Of a DNA stretch of 64,000 bases, positions 43,777-52,849 are shown piece after piece. Origin of the DNA: Paracoccus methylovorus (GTDB lineage Bacteria > Pseudomonadota > Alphaproteobacteria > Rhodobacterales > Rhodobacteraceae); NCBI RefSeq assembly GCF_016919705.1, contig NZ_CP070368.1, positions 2,023,501 to 2,087,500 of the forward strand, in the 5' to 3' direction. The position numbers and the translations under genes were made by a program. The notes beneath the pieces are model-generated. The model had not been told where the DNA came from, did not search any database, and worked only from the letters and a program-made list of their open reading frames with translations. Position 1 is the stretch's first letter. Every line of letters starts with the position of its first letter.

Positions 43777-43916
43777 GGCTATGCTCCTCAGCCTTGGTTG
43801 CCTGATGAAACCAATCTGGAGGGGGCGGCTGACGTGATCCTGATCGCCGCGGAAAACCTGCGTCAGCTTCTCGTCAGCCTGCCGCGACGAACCGCAGCGA
43901 TTACACAAAACAAACA

Positions 43917-43939
43917 GGCCCCGCCAAACAGGCGGGGCC
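43917..43939 (-). terminator. Terminator after cytochrome b gene
   Basis: GGCCCCGCC / GGCGGGGCC 9-bp perfect stem with 5-nt loop, followed on the minus strand by TGTTTGTTTTG. Confidence 0.75.
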
Positions 43940-43965
43940 CGAACAGCAGCGGGAATGCGTAACGA

Positions 43966-44598
43966 TCAGGTCACGTCATTTGTGCCGGGAGGGCGCTTTC
44001 GGCCCGTGACCATGGCACGGGGCAGGTTCTCCCGATGGCGCCATGAGGTGACGGCCACACCCCCAACATGCAAGGCCACGAGAACCAGAGCCATGTTGGC
44101 CAGCATTTCATGCACCTCCTTCAAGGTCCTGTCCCCTCTGACTTCCCGGTTTCCGTGCTCGCCCGCAACCGTCACGGCCCGGGCTTCCTCGATCGATTGT
44201 TCGAGCAGCCAGCCGCTCAGCGCGGTGCCGGAAAGCGTGACCATGAGTGCCACGATCATCGCGGCGCCGGCCGGGTTGTGCCCGAGATGGCGTCGCTCGC
44301 GCCCGTGCAGCATGTCCCCGAGATAGGCCAGCGTCGCGGCGGGGCCACGCACGAATTGCGTGAAACGGGCATGGCGGCTGCCAACGAAACCCCAGATCAG
44401 GCGAATGGCAAGCAACGCCGCCACCGCGTAACCGGCCGCCTCGTGAAGCGGCTGCACCTCGTCCGCCGCGAGCCATGCCACTGCAAAGGCGGCAACCAGA
44501 CCCCAGTGAGAGCTGCGCACCAACGGATCCCAGACCAGCACCGTGCGCGTAGTATCGGCGACGTCCTGAATGCCGTCACCCTTCATCATCTCAGTCAT
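43966..44598 (-). CDS. Cytochrome b561-domain (Ni/Fe-hydrogenase b-type) membrane protein
   Basis: 210-aa membrane cytochrome b. The family-typical start is VLVWDPLVRSSHWGLVAAFA (His in SSHW). Further candidate ligands lie in PLHEAAGYAVA and ALHVGGVAVTSW. Four membrane helices. It probably receives or donates electrons to the periplasmic PepSY proteins. The start at MTEMMKG overlaps the end of PepSY protein 3 by 8 bases, so the two are translationally coupled. Confidence 0.92.
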   Translation of the reverse strand: MTEMMKGDGIQDVADTTRTVLVWDPLVRSSHWGLVAAFAVAWLAADEVQPLHEAAGYAVAALLAIRLIWGFVGSRHARFTQFVRGPAATLAYLGDMLHGRERRHLGHNPAGAAMIVALMVTLSGTALSGWLLEQSIEEARAVTVAGEHGNREVRGDRTLKEVHEMLANMALVLVALHVGGVAVTSWRHRENLPRAMVTGRKRPPGTNDVT

Positions 44599-44905
44599 GT
44601 TTGTGCTCTCTGCCCTCACGGGAGCGCCGATCATCTCCGTCCTTGTATTCGATCTCGATCACCTGAAGCGTGCCGGGATCGACCGTCACCTCGATGCGGC
44701 GTCCTTCCCGGTCTGTGCCTTTTATCTCGTAGCAGCCGTCGTCGATTTTGATGCGCCGCACCACCCATCCGTTTTCTTCCGCGAGCCGCACTACCGCGCT
44801 TCTTGGCTGCCAATCTGCCAGCGGCACGGCACAGTCGTCGCCGGCAAGTGCAGCCCCGGACGGAAGGGCCGCGAGAAAGGTCAGAATTGTCAGCGATCTC
44901 TTCAT
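44591..44905 (-). CDS. Small periplasmic PepSY-domain protein 3
   Basis: 104-aa exported paralogue (signal LTILTFLAALPSGAALA). PepSY core SAVVRLAEENGWVVRRIKID, then DGCYEIKGTDREGRRIEVTV. Same cysteine pair (DDC and DGCYEI). It leads a two-gene unit with the cytochrome b and is divergent from the response regulator, with about 140 bases of shared promoter region between. Confidence 0.9.
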   Translation of the reverse strand: MKRSLTILTFLAALPSGAALAGDDCAVPLADWQPRSAVVRLAEENGWVVRRIKIDDGCYEIKGTDREGRRIEVTVDPGTLQVIEIEYKDGDDRRSREGREHKHD

Positions 44906-45046
44906 GGACCACACTCCGTATAACGGCCATTGGATGACATTCTGCGCCACGAACCTGACGGGATGCTGAAGCCCGGGGCGTCCCGCCATCAGCTTTGCGT
45001 CAGCCTGGATCGCCATAATGGCCAGAGGCAAACGAGTAGGAAGATC

Positions 45047-45706
45047 ATGCGGATCCTGCTGATCGAGGATGATACCGTTCTGGGTGCCGCCGTGCGGGAC
45101 CAGATCGCCGCGGGTGGCCAGTCGGTGGATTGGGTCACGCGTCTGGACGCGGCCGGCGATGCGATGGCCGGCACCGGCTATGATCTGGTATTGCTGGACC
45201 TCATGCTGCCCGACGGACGCGGCATCACCTTCCTTCGGTCGCTGCGCACCAGCGGCGACGTGACGCCGGTGATCATCCTGACCGCGCTGGACCAGATTTC
45301 GGACCGGATCGAAGGTTTGAACGCCGGTGCCGACGACTATCTGGTGAAGCCCTTCGATCTGGCCGAGCTTTCCGCGCGGATCGGCTCGGTCGCGCGGCGC
45401 TATAGCGGCAATCCCAACCCGATCATCGTCCACGGCGCGCTTGCCGTCGACCTTGCCTCGCGCAGCATCCGCCGCGACGGCCGGCCGGTGCAGCTCACCG
45501 CACGTGAATGGGCACTGTTCGAGGCGTTCCTCACCCGCCCGGGGCATCTTCTGTCCAAGGCACAGCTTGAGGAAAAGCTTTATGCCTTCGATACGGAGGT
45601 GGAAAGCAACACCATCGAGGTCCATGTCAGCCGGCTGCGCAAGAAGCTGGGCGCCGAGGTGATCGAGACCGAGCGCGGGTTGGGCTACCGGCTAGGTTCG
45701 CCATGA
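45047..45706 (+). CDS. OmpR/PhoB-family response regulator
   Basis: 219-aa two-component regulator. The receiver domain has the acidic pair (LLIEDDTVLG), phospho-acceptor Asp51 (LLLDLMLPDG) and Lys in YLVKPFD. The C-terminal winged helix is LTAREWALFEAFLTRPGHLL, then NTIEVHVSRLRKKLGAEV. Divergent from the PepSY-3/cytochrome b unit, its likely target. The kinase gene overlaps by 4 bases. QseB/TctD-like. Confidence 0.95.
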   Translation: MRILLIEDDTVLGAAVRDQIAAGGQSVDWVTRLDAAGDAMAGTGYDLVLLDLMLPDGRGITFLRSLRTSGDVTPVIILTALDQISDRIEGLNAGADDYLVKPFDLAELSARIGSVARRYSGNPNPIIVHGALAVDLASRSIRRDGRPVQLTAREWALFEAFLTRPGHLLSKAQLEEKLYAFDTEVESNTIEVHVSRLRKKLGAEVIETERGLGYRLGSP

Positions 45707-47052
45707 CGATGCCACGCAGCCTTCAGATGCGGTTGGGGGTGTCGCTGGGTATCCTTCTGACGCTTCTGTGGATCGCGGCCGCCGCCGTCACGGCGGTCAT
45801 GCTGCGGCACGAGATGGACAGGATCTTCGACTCGTCGCTACAGGAGGCGGCGCAGCGCCTGCTGCCGCTGGCCGCTGTCGAGATCGTCGGACGTGAGGAG
45901 GAAGGTGTGACACAACACCTTGCCGACCTGCGCGACCACGACGAATTCCTCACCTATATCGTGCGCGATGACGAAGGGCGAATTCTTCTGCAATCGCATG
46001 AGGCCGATCCCGCCATCTTCCCTGAATGGGACGGGCCGGGCTTTCGCACGACCGCAACCCATCGCCTGTATGGCGAGGACGCCCTCCAAGGCACGATCCG
46101 CCTCACGGTCGCCGAGCCGCTTGCCCATCGCGCGGCGGCGGCACGCGATGTCTGGGCGGGCCTGGGGTTGCCGTTGCTGGTATTCATCCCTGCCGCACTG
46201 TTGGCGATCGTATTGACTGTCCGCTCGGGTCTGGCCCCGTTGCGCCGCTACCGCGACCGGCTGGCCGCGCGTTCGCCGCGCGACCTCGCCCCCGTCGCCT
46301 GCGACGATCTTCCCGTCGAGGCCGCCCCGGTGGGGGCGGCGATCAATGTGCTTCTGGCGCAACTCAAATCCACATTCGAGGCCGAACGCACCTTCGCCGC
46401 CAACGCAGCGCATGAATTGCGAACACCGCTGGCAGGCGCAATCGCGCAGGCCCAGCGGATACAGGTAGAAACGAAAGATACCGGTGCCGGCCACAGGGCC
46501 GCCGAGATCGAGGCTTCTCTGAAGCGGCTGGCCCGGATCGCGGAACGGCTTCTGCAACTGGCCCGAGCAGAAGGCGGGCGGTTACGGCTCGATCACCTAT
46601 CCGATCTTCGCATCACTGCCCGTCTGGTCGTGGACGATATCGAGAGGACAGCACCGAACCGGATCGTGCTCGCCCTGCCGGAGCACCCGGTAATGTCCGA
46701 CCTCGACCCCGATGCGTTTGGCATCATCGGCCGCAACCTCATTGAGAACGCCCTGCGGCACGGCGCATCCGACAAACCGATCGAGGTCAGCCTCAGTGAG
46801 GACGGCACGTTCCGCGTCGCCAATGACGGCCCCGTCGTGCCCGCCGAGGCGCTTGGCCGGCTGACCCGTCGTTTCGAGAGGGGGGCAGCCAAAACGGAAG
46901 GCAGCGGGCTTGGCCTTGCCATCGTCGCCGGCATTGCGGACCGGATTTCGTCAAAGCTCACCTTGCAATCGCCGAGGCCGGGAAGCTCATCCGGCTTTGA
47001 AGCGGCGGTGGTCCTGCCAACAGCTTCGCGGCAACCAACATCGTCTCGCTAG
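45703..47052 (+). CDS. Sensor histidine kinase (QseC/TctE-like)
   Basis: 449-aa membrane kinase: helix 1 (LGVSLGILLTLLWIAAAAVT), periplasmic sensor of ~115 residues, helix 2 (LGLPLLVFIPAALLAIVLTV), dimerisation/phospho-acceptor His237 (NAAHELRTPLAGA), N-box (GRNLIENALRHGA), ATP-lid (GSGLGLAIVAGI). It phosphorylates the regulator encoded just upstream. The signal is unknown; the neighbours suggest metal or redox stress. Confidence 0.95.
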   Translation: MTMPRSLQMRLGVSLGILLTLLWIAAAAVTAVMLRHEMDRIFDSSLQEAAQRLLPLAAVEIVGREEEGVTQHLADLRDHDEFLTYIVRDDEGRILLQSHEADPAIFPEWDGPGFRTTATHRLYGEDALQGTIRLTVAEPLAHRAAAARDVWAGLGLPLLVFIPAALLAIVLTVRSGLAPLRRYRDRLAARSPRDLAPVACDDLPVEAAPVGAAINVLLAQLKSTFEAERTFAANAAHELRTPLAGAIAQAQRIQVETKDTGAGHRAAEIEASLKRLARIAERLLQLARAEGGRLRLDHLSDLRITARLVVDDIERTAPNRIVLALPEHPVMSDLDPDAFGIIGRNLIENALRHGASDKPIEVSLSEDGTFRVANDGPVVPAEALGRLTRRFERGAAKTEGSGLGLAIVAGIADRISSKLTLQSPRPGSSSGFEAAVVLPTASRQPTSSR

Positions 47053-47190
47053 GCGAACGTAGTCTTTCGTTGAGTCGATAACCGATCAACGGATCTGAAA
47101 ACTATCCTGCTGCCTGTGTCTGCCAGAACAGGATGCATCTGCATATAAGAGGTGCAGAATGTTGATCTCGAAAGGGTAATCCCCCCCTTC
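47053..47190. other. Spacer between sensor kinase and IS scars
   Basis: 138 bases with no gene. The IS3-type terminus (CCCCCCCTTCTTAGCGGGG, GTGCATG) begins at its right side and marks the start of the IS cluster. Confidence 0.4.
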
Positions 47191-47213
47191 TTAGCGGGGT
47201 GCATGCGTAGAAC

Positions 47214-47378
47214 TTACGCGGCCATTTTCAGTTTCTGGGCGGGTGTGATGCCGCCGATGCCCATGTTCGGGCGGTCGTTGTTGTAAGTCCAGAGCCATTG
47301 CGTAGCGAAGTCCTGTGCCTCCTCGATGGTTTCGATGATGTTGAACCGCGCCGGGTTTGCCGGAGGCTCCAACTCTTG
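47214..47378 (-). pseudogene. IS3-family transposase OrfB, C-terminal fragment
   Basis: Reads ANPARFNIIETIEEAQDFAT, then QWLWTYNNDRPNMGIGGITP, AQKLKMAA, the characteristic end of an IS3-type integrase-like transposase. The N-terminal catalytic part is absent because another IS3-type element starts at the junction in opposite orientation. Confidence 0.88.
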
Positions 47379-47394
47379 AGTAGGATGGAGCATC

Positions 47395-47709
47395 ATGAGC
47401 AAGACGACGAACAAGTTTTCCCCTGAGGTCCGCGAACGTGCCGTGCGACTGGTTCTCGACAACGAGGGTCAGCATGCGTCACGCTGGCAGGCGGTGATGT
47501 CGATCGCGGCGAAGATCGGCTGCACGCCACAGACCCTGAACGACTGGGTCAAGAAGGCCGAGGTCGACAGCGGTCGGCGCGCGGGCATCCCGAGTGATTT
47601 GGCCGAGAAGATGAAGGCGCTTGAGCGGGAGAACCGCGAGTTGCGCCAGGCCAACGAGATCTTGCGCAAGGCGAGCGCATATTTTGCGATGGCGGAGCTT
47701 GTCTTATGA
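47395..47709 (+). CDS. IS3-family transposase OrfA, orphan
   Basis: 104-aa OrfA with helix-turn-helix ([20 protein letters not shown], then [20 protein letters not shown]) and leucine-zipper-like [20 protein letters not shown]. The last residues (YFAMAELVL) replace the usual run into OrfB, so the element is cut right after OrfA. DNA-binding only; not capable of transposition. Confidence 0.88.
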   Translation: MSKTTNKFSPEVRERAVRLVLDNEGQHASRWQAVMSIAAKIGCTPQTLNDWVKKAEVDSGRRAGIPSDLAEKMKALERENRELRQANEILRKASAYFAMAELVL

Positions 47710-47903
47710 GATTCCGGGCTCCTGAGGCAAAAAGGGAGCCGCTGCCCAGCACCGCAAACTGCGGGGCAGCGGCGGGGGTGGCGTCGTGCGGAGCTTGGTC
47801 TTTAAGGACCGCGGTCGAGTTTGACGAGCCCCCGTCTTTTCTAATGACCTGAATGGATACTTGGGCTGCGGGCCCGAATGACAAGCATAGGTAGGAAGAA
47901 AAG

Positions 47904-48276
47904 ATGGCCAAGGATACCATCGGCATCGACGTGTCGAAAGACCGTCTTGACGCATTCTGGCTTTCCCGGACAGAGGCATGTTGCCTGCCCAATACGCCCG
48001 AGGGTTTCGGGCAATTGTGCGACTGGCTGGGAAAGGAGGAAGACGTTCTCATCGTCTTCGAGGCGACTGGTGCCTATCATCGGGGGCTCGAGCGACATCT
48101 GAGTCTGGCGGGGCTGCCCTTCATCAAGGTTAATCCAAAGCAGGCGCGGCGCTTTGCGCAAGCTATTGGGCGATTGGCAAAAACCGATAACGTCGACGCC
48201 AGAATGCTGGCACGCATGGGCGTTGTACTTGAGCTGAAGCCTCAAGTCGTCGAGGGCGAGGATGTTCATGATCTCA
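47904..48276 (+). pseudogene. IS110-family transposase, N-terminal fragment
   Basis: RuvC-like DEDD domain start: DTIGIDVSKDRLDAFW (first Asp), VFEATGAYHRGLERHL (Glu), INPKQARRFAQAIG-like VNPKQARRFAQAIGRLAKTD, NVDARMLARMG (Asp). About 124 residues are kept, then the frame enters the ParB-fragment junction. The serine-containing C-terminal domain is missing. Confidence 0.88.
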
Positions 48277-48286
48277 CCCCGCCAAT

Positions 48287-49262
48287 GTGCGCAGCAACTC
48301 CCCGGAAACCTATGATCCTGAGAACATCGCACATCTGAAGGCCAGCATCGCTGTGCTGGGCCTGCTCCAGCCGCTCTTGGTCCAGAAGCTTGACGGCAAA
48401 TATGCAGTGCTGGCCGGTGGCCGACGCCATGCCGCGCTGAAGGAGCTGATCGCCGACAAGGCCACCAAGGGGTTCACGGCGAAGACCAAGGTCGACTGCC
48501 GCCTTGTCCCTGACGACTGCGACGTCACCACGGCACTGTCGCTCGCCGAGAACATCACCCAGGCACAGATGAATGCCATCGACGAGTTCGAGGCCTTCGC
48601 CCGGATGATGGAGGTCGACGGCCAGACGCCCGAGACGATCGCAAAGACCTTCGGCACCACGGTGGCGGCCGTGAAAGGCCGGTTGCGCTATGGCCTGATC
48701 CACCCCGACATCCGCGCCGCGGCGCGGGGCAAGGTGATCACGCTTGATACGATGAAGGCCTTCGCCGAGCACCCGAGCCAGGAGGCGCAGCGCGAGGTCT
48801 TCGAGGCGCTCACGAAAGACGGCGGCTATCTGCATGCCTATACCGTCCGTCAGGCCCTCAAATCCCGCGGGGTGCAGGTCAGCGATGATATCGGGGCTTT
48901 CGTGCGTCAAGACTACGAGGCACGCGGCGGCGCTGTCGCGGCTGACCTTCTGGAAGAGCATTCCGTGCTTGAGGATGCGGCGCTTGTCGAGACCATCCTG
49001 CTTGAGAAGCTCGGCGCAGCCGCCGAGGACGCCCGTATGAGGCTGGGCTTTGCTTGGGCCGATGCGATGGTCCGCTATGAATACGCGACCATGGCCGGCT
49101 ACGGCCGCGTCTATCCCGGCCCGATCGAGCCTGATGAGGTTGCGCAAAAGCGCGTGGATGAAATCACCGCCGAACTCGAGAAATTGCAGCTCGAGATGGA
49201 GGATGAGGGGCTCGAGGACGGTGCCTACAATGCCCTTTACGAGCGCGTGGACGCCTTGGAAG
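48287..49262 (+). pseudogene. ParB/RepB-family partition protein fragment (island or plasmid type)
   Basis: About 325 residues of a large ParB-like protein: ENIAHLKASIAVLGLLQPLL, the nuclease-fold core VLAGGRRHAALKELI and LSLAENITQAQMNAIDEFEA, then the helix-turn-helix ETIAKTFGTTVAAVKGRLRY. The N-terminus is lost at the IS110 junction, and the C-terminus passes into IstB sequence at about 49262. Proteins of this length class are typical of plasmids and integrative elements. Confidence 0.8.
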
Positions 49263-49610
49263 AGGGGCCGCTTCTTCAATGTCGTAGACGTGGTAAACAA
49301 GCTCGATGCCGAAGCCCGTGCAGATCGGCAGGGGCGCACCGCAGACCTGATGTGCCGCCTCGACTTCTTGATACTCGACGAACTCGGCTATCTTCCCTTC
49401 GCTCAGACCGGCGGCCAGCTGCTGTTCCATCTCATCAGCCGCCTCTACGAGCGCACCTCGATCATCGTGACGACCAATCTCGACTTCGGCGAATGGCCTT
49501 CGGTCTTTGGCGACGCCAAGATGACCACTGCACTGCTCGACCGGCTGACCCACCACTGCGACATCGTCGAAACCGGCAACGAGAGCTGGCGCTTCAAGAC
49601 CCGTGAATGA
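49262..49610 (+). pseudogene. IS21-family helper IstB, C-terminal fragment
   Basis: AAA+ helper of IS21: [20 protein letters not shown], Walker [20 protein letters not shown], then [20 protein letters not shown] and [20 protein letters not shown]. Walker A is missing. The stretch after the stop (about 49685-49735) holds the IS21-like right end with repeated GGGGTCA motifs. Confidence 0.88.
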
Positions 49611-49739
49611 CCGTGAACCCGCTGGCCCGATACGGCTGCGCTGTGTGAGGGCTACACCGCATCGGGCCAGCTACCCGAGCGCTCCAGGGGGGTCATTTTT
49701 AGATGCCGATAGGGGGTCAAGATTGCCTGCCGATTGACA

Positions 49740-50037
49740 CCTTTTAACGGACTGCAGGGCTGGAGGGGAGCGTACGCATATGATTCTGCCAGTTGTCCGC
49801 GCATTAACCAACGTGCGGTCTTTGTTGAATGGCGCGATCACGAGGGCACTTACGGGTTCGAGCAGGTGATTTACTGATCGCTCCTGATCTCCTCCAACCA
49901 GACCGGAAACCACTCCCAGAAACAGAAACGACGCCAGACCATAGGTCCGACGCCGCGCGGGAGAAGGGTCACATGGGTCAAATCTCAATGAAAATTATAC
50001 GCCTGCCCGGGTCAGTTCTGGATGAAAATCAACACAC
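49740..50037. other. Unassigned stretch between IS21 and IS5 remnants
   Basis: No gene that I can support. One minus-strand frame (APFNKDRTLVNARTT and neighbours) is open for about 100 codons but resembles no family I know. Confidence 0.3.
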
Positions 50038-50237
50038 AATCCACAGGACGGCTTCCACGAACAGGCGCGGATCGCGCCCGGTCTGGCCGGGGTCGGATGA
50101 TTTGCCAAGGCAGAAGGGTTCGATGATCGCCCAGTGGGCATCGGCCAGGGCGCGTCGGGTCAAGGTTGCTCTCCTCTGTTTGCGACCTTGAAGCAGCACT
50201 CAGCCGAAATGTGAATCCTGAACGTCAACAGGCCCTA
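50038..50237 (-). mobile_element. IS5-family element remnant (different from the 851-bp IS)
   Basis: Terminal sequence GGGCCTGTTGACGTTCAGG at 50237 downward, then the N-terminal part of an IS5-type transposase: TRRALADAHWAIIEPFCLGK, then GRDPRLFVEAVLWIV, followed by a stop. Only about 43 codons remain. The element end lies at the stop codon of the ABC ATPase gene. Confidence 0.75.
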
Positions 50238-51737
50238 ATGGACAGCAGCATACATGATCTTTTTTTCAGTAGCATCACGGGCTGTCATTTCCTCGACGAC
50301 CTTGCCACCGCGCGCGACCAATATACGGTCGGACATCGACAGAATTTCGGGCAGGTAAGAAGAAATGACAATTACGGCAATACCCTCGTCGGCCAGACGA
50401 TTGATGAACTCATGGATTTCTACAATAGCGCCTACGTCAACCCCACGGGTCGGTTCGTCAAAAACAACCAGCTTCGGCTTTTGAATCAGAGCCTTTGCAA
50501 TCACCACCTTCTGTTGATTGCCACCTGACAACTCGATCACACGAGCCGACGGATTGATGGCTTTGATGTCGAGCGCGTTGATCCACTGTTGGGCGAGGTT
50601 CCTCGCATTGGACATAGATACAATGGATACTGGGTTGGTTCTCATGGCAAGTTTACCAATGTGAATGTTCTCGGCGATCGACATTGTCTCGAAGAACCCC
50701 TCCAGCTTTCGATCTTCTGTAACATAGACAATTCCGTCCCGGATCGCCGTTCTTGGTACACGGTAGCGTACGGCACGGTCGTTGAGACGGATTTCTCCAC
50801 CGTGGAACAGGTCACGTTTCAGCATACCGGCAACGATTTTCATCGTTTCAGTGCGTCCCGCTCCGACCAAACCGAACATGCCTGTGATCTGGCCGCCATA
50901 GATCGAGAATGACGTGTTACGGACGATCTTGCCCATAGATACGTTATCGACACTCAGCACCTTGCGCTGCCGCGGTCGGATCGGGATGTGGACACCCTTC
51001 TTTGCGCCGTAAAGCTCGCTGGAAAGTGACCTTCCGACCATCGCCTGAATGATCTTTTCGCGATCGAGAGTCCGTGTCTCTTCCGTGAGGACCTTTTCTC
51101 CATCCCGAAGGATGGTGATGCGATCAGACAGTTGCAAAGCCTCTTCCAGGGCATGTGAGATGAAGATGATTGTGGCGCCTCGTTTTTGCAACCGACGAAC
51201 CAGACCAAAGAAGTGGTGCTTTTCCTCGGGTGTAAGCGTCGCGGTAGGTTCATCAAAGATAATGATCCGCGCTTTGTGATGGGTCGCCCTTGCGATTTCG
51301 ACCATCTGTTTCTTCGCGGCGCCCAGGGAATTCACAAGGGCCTCGGGATCTACATCGAAGTTCATACTGTTAAGGAACTGCTGCGCCTCAATATACAGGC
51401 CACGCAGCCGGTTGAACAACTTCTCTCCACCGAGGTAGATGTTTTGCGCAACAGTCATGCTGCCGACCAGATTGGTCTCCTGGAACACCATCGCAATACC
51501 CTTCTGCAGCGACTCCGCCGGCGTGTTCATGATCAAGGGCTGCCCATCCATCAGGATTTCGCCGCGCGTTAAGCGATGCACGCCCGCCAATGTCTTGGTG
51601 AGTGTTGACTTTCCCGCCCCGTTTTCGCCCAATATGGCGTGGATCTCTCCTTCCACGAGCGTGAAATTGATGTCCTTGATCGCCGGAATTCCACGGAATT
51701 CCTTGGTCGCGTTCTTGAGTTCGAGAATGACACTCAC
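50235..51737 (-). CDS. Sugar ABC transporter ATPase, RbsA/MglA type (tandem ATPase)
   Basis: 500-aa double ATPase of a CUT2 monosaccharide importer. First domain: Walker A GENGAGKST, FQETNLV, signature-like LGAAKKQMVEIARA, Walker B IIIFDEPTATL. Second domain has a degenerate Walker A (GLVGAGRTE) but a good signature (LSGGNQQKVVIAKAL), as in RbsA. The stop codon coincides with the IS5 insertion, so the native C-terminus may be altered and the permease and binding-protein genes are gone. Base composition is less GC-rich than the island to its left. Confidence 0.92.
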   Translation of the reverse strand: MSVILELKNATKEFRGIPAIKDINFTLVEGEIHAILGENGAGKSTLTKTLAGVHRLTRGEILMDGQPLIMNTPAESLQKGIAMVFQETNLVGSMTVAQNIYLGGEKLFNRLRGLYIEAQQFLNSMNFDVDPEALVNSLGAAKKQMVEIARATHHKARIIIFDEPTATLTPEEKHHFFGLVRRLQKRGATIIFISHALEEALQLSDRITILRDGEKVLTEETRTLDREKIIQAMVGRSLSSELYGAKKGVHIPIRPRQRKVLSVDNVSMGKIVRNTSFSIYGGQITGMFGLVGAGRTETMKIVAGMLKRDLFHGGEIRLNDRAVRYRVPRTAIRDGIVYVTEDRKLEGFFETMSIAENIHIGKLAMRTNPVSIVSMSNARNLAQQWINALDIKAINPSARVIELSGGNQQKVVIAKALIQKPKLVVFDEPTRGVDVGAIVEIHEFINRLADEGIAVIVISSYLPEILSMSDRILVARGGKVVEEMTARDATEKKIMYAAVH

Positions 51738-52849
51738 TTGGACGTCTCCATCAATTCCGGGTGCGTCAACGGTACCTTGACGGCGCGTCCAGGACCCTTT
51801 GCACCAACGATGAACGCATTGTTCTCAACAATCACAGATGTTGTGCCGTGATTCGTGCCATCGGCACGGCTGTGCCAGCTTACGACCGGGTCCATATCCT
51901 TGTCGCAAAGCGTGACAAGACCGTAAGAGCGAGGCGGCGCCCAAGGCTTCAGCACGCCCATCATTTTTACGGAATCGCCCTGAATCTGTTCCTTGAAGGA
52001 CAGGTTGCTCTTCAGAGCGGGTGCCATCCAATAATCCTCGCCGATCTCTCCCATCATCCGCCGGCAGTATTCACGCTCACGCAGAACGAATTCGTAGAGC
52101 TGATTGCGGGCCGAAAGGAAGGACAGGAGGAACGTCCCGTTATGGCCAGGGGTGATCCGGGCAGGAAAGCCGGGCAGGTTTCCCGCCGCAAGCTGAGGAG
52201 CACCACCATCGGTGGGGATCTTGACGATGCGATGTTTCCAGCACTCGGAAACGAAGATACCGCCGTCCTGCGCCTGGGCAAGGCCGTAGGGGAATGCCAT
52301 ATTGGCGGCCAGCATGCGAGCGTTTCCAGAGGCCAGATTTATGTGCCACACCGACCCCGACCGCCCCAACTGCACCAGATCGTATTTCCAGCGCGACGCC
52401 GAATTGGCTGCTGATCCGTTTCCGACGACAACTTCGTCGTCGGAAAGAAACAAGATCGCTGTGATACAATTCAGCTCCTTTCCGTCCAAGGTGCCGATCA
52501 TCTTCCCATCATGAGACCCGCCCACGATCAGCAGGCCTTGCATATCCAAACCTATCGCAAGGGCCGTGCCCCGGGCCGCCAGCGAGGACACCATCGTGTT
52601 CCCGGTATGGACGCGTTCGCCCTGCAAAGAGGGTGCTGTCAGATTCCGAGAAAAGACCTCAGTGCCCGAGGAATAGAAGAGCGTTTCACCGGCAAGCGCC
52701 AGGTTATCCAGCAGCGATGCCTCAAACAGTATTTCGCCCTCTTCTAGAAACTGGTTGGGCAGGAACGGCCCGTCCATTACGGGGATTGTAACCGCGCATT
52801 CACCCCGCCCCAGCAAGGAATCGAACTGTCTTTTTAACATGTTCAACAT
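51734..52849 (-). CDS. SMP-30/gluconolactonase-like beta-propeller protein 1
   Basis: 371-aa protein of the strictosidine-synthase/SMP-30 style propeller (FYSSGTEVFSRNLTAPSLQG, MAFPYGLAQAQDGGIFVSEC, WKHRIVKI, GFPARITPGHNGTFLLSFLS). No signal peptide. It probably hydrolyses a lactone made from the imported sugar (inference from neighbours). It overlaps the ABC ATPase start by 4 bases and the end of its paralogue by 7, so the three genes form one operon. Confidence 0.82.
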   Translation of the reverse strand: MLNMLKRQFDSLLGRGECAVTIPVMDGPFLPNQFLEEGEILFEASLLDNLALAGETLFYSSGTEVFSRNLTAPSLQGERVHTGNTMVSSLAARGTALAIGLDMQGLLIVGGSHDGKMIGTLDGKELNCITAILFLSDDEVVVGNGSAANSASRWKYDLVQLGRSGSVWHINLASGNARMLAANMAFPYGLAQAQDGGIFVSECWKHRIVKIPTDGGAPQLAAGNLPGFPARITPGHNGTFLLSFLSARNQLYEFVLREREYCRRMMGEIGEDYWMAPALKSNLSFKEQIQGDSVKMMGVLKPWAPPRSYGLVTLCDKDMDPVVSWHSRADGTNHGTTSVIVENNAFIVGAKGPGRAVKVPLTHPELMETSK

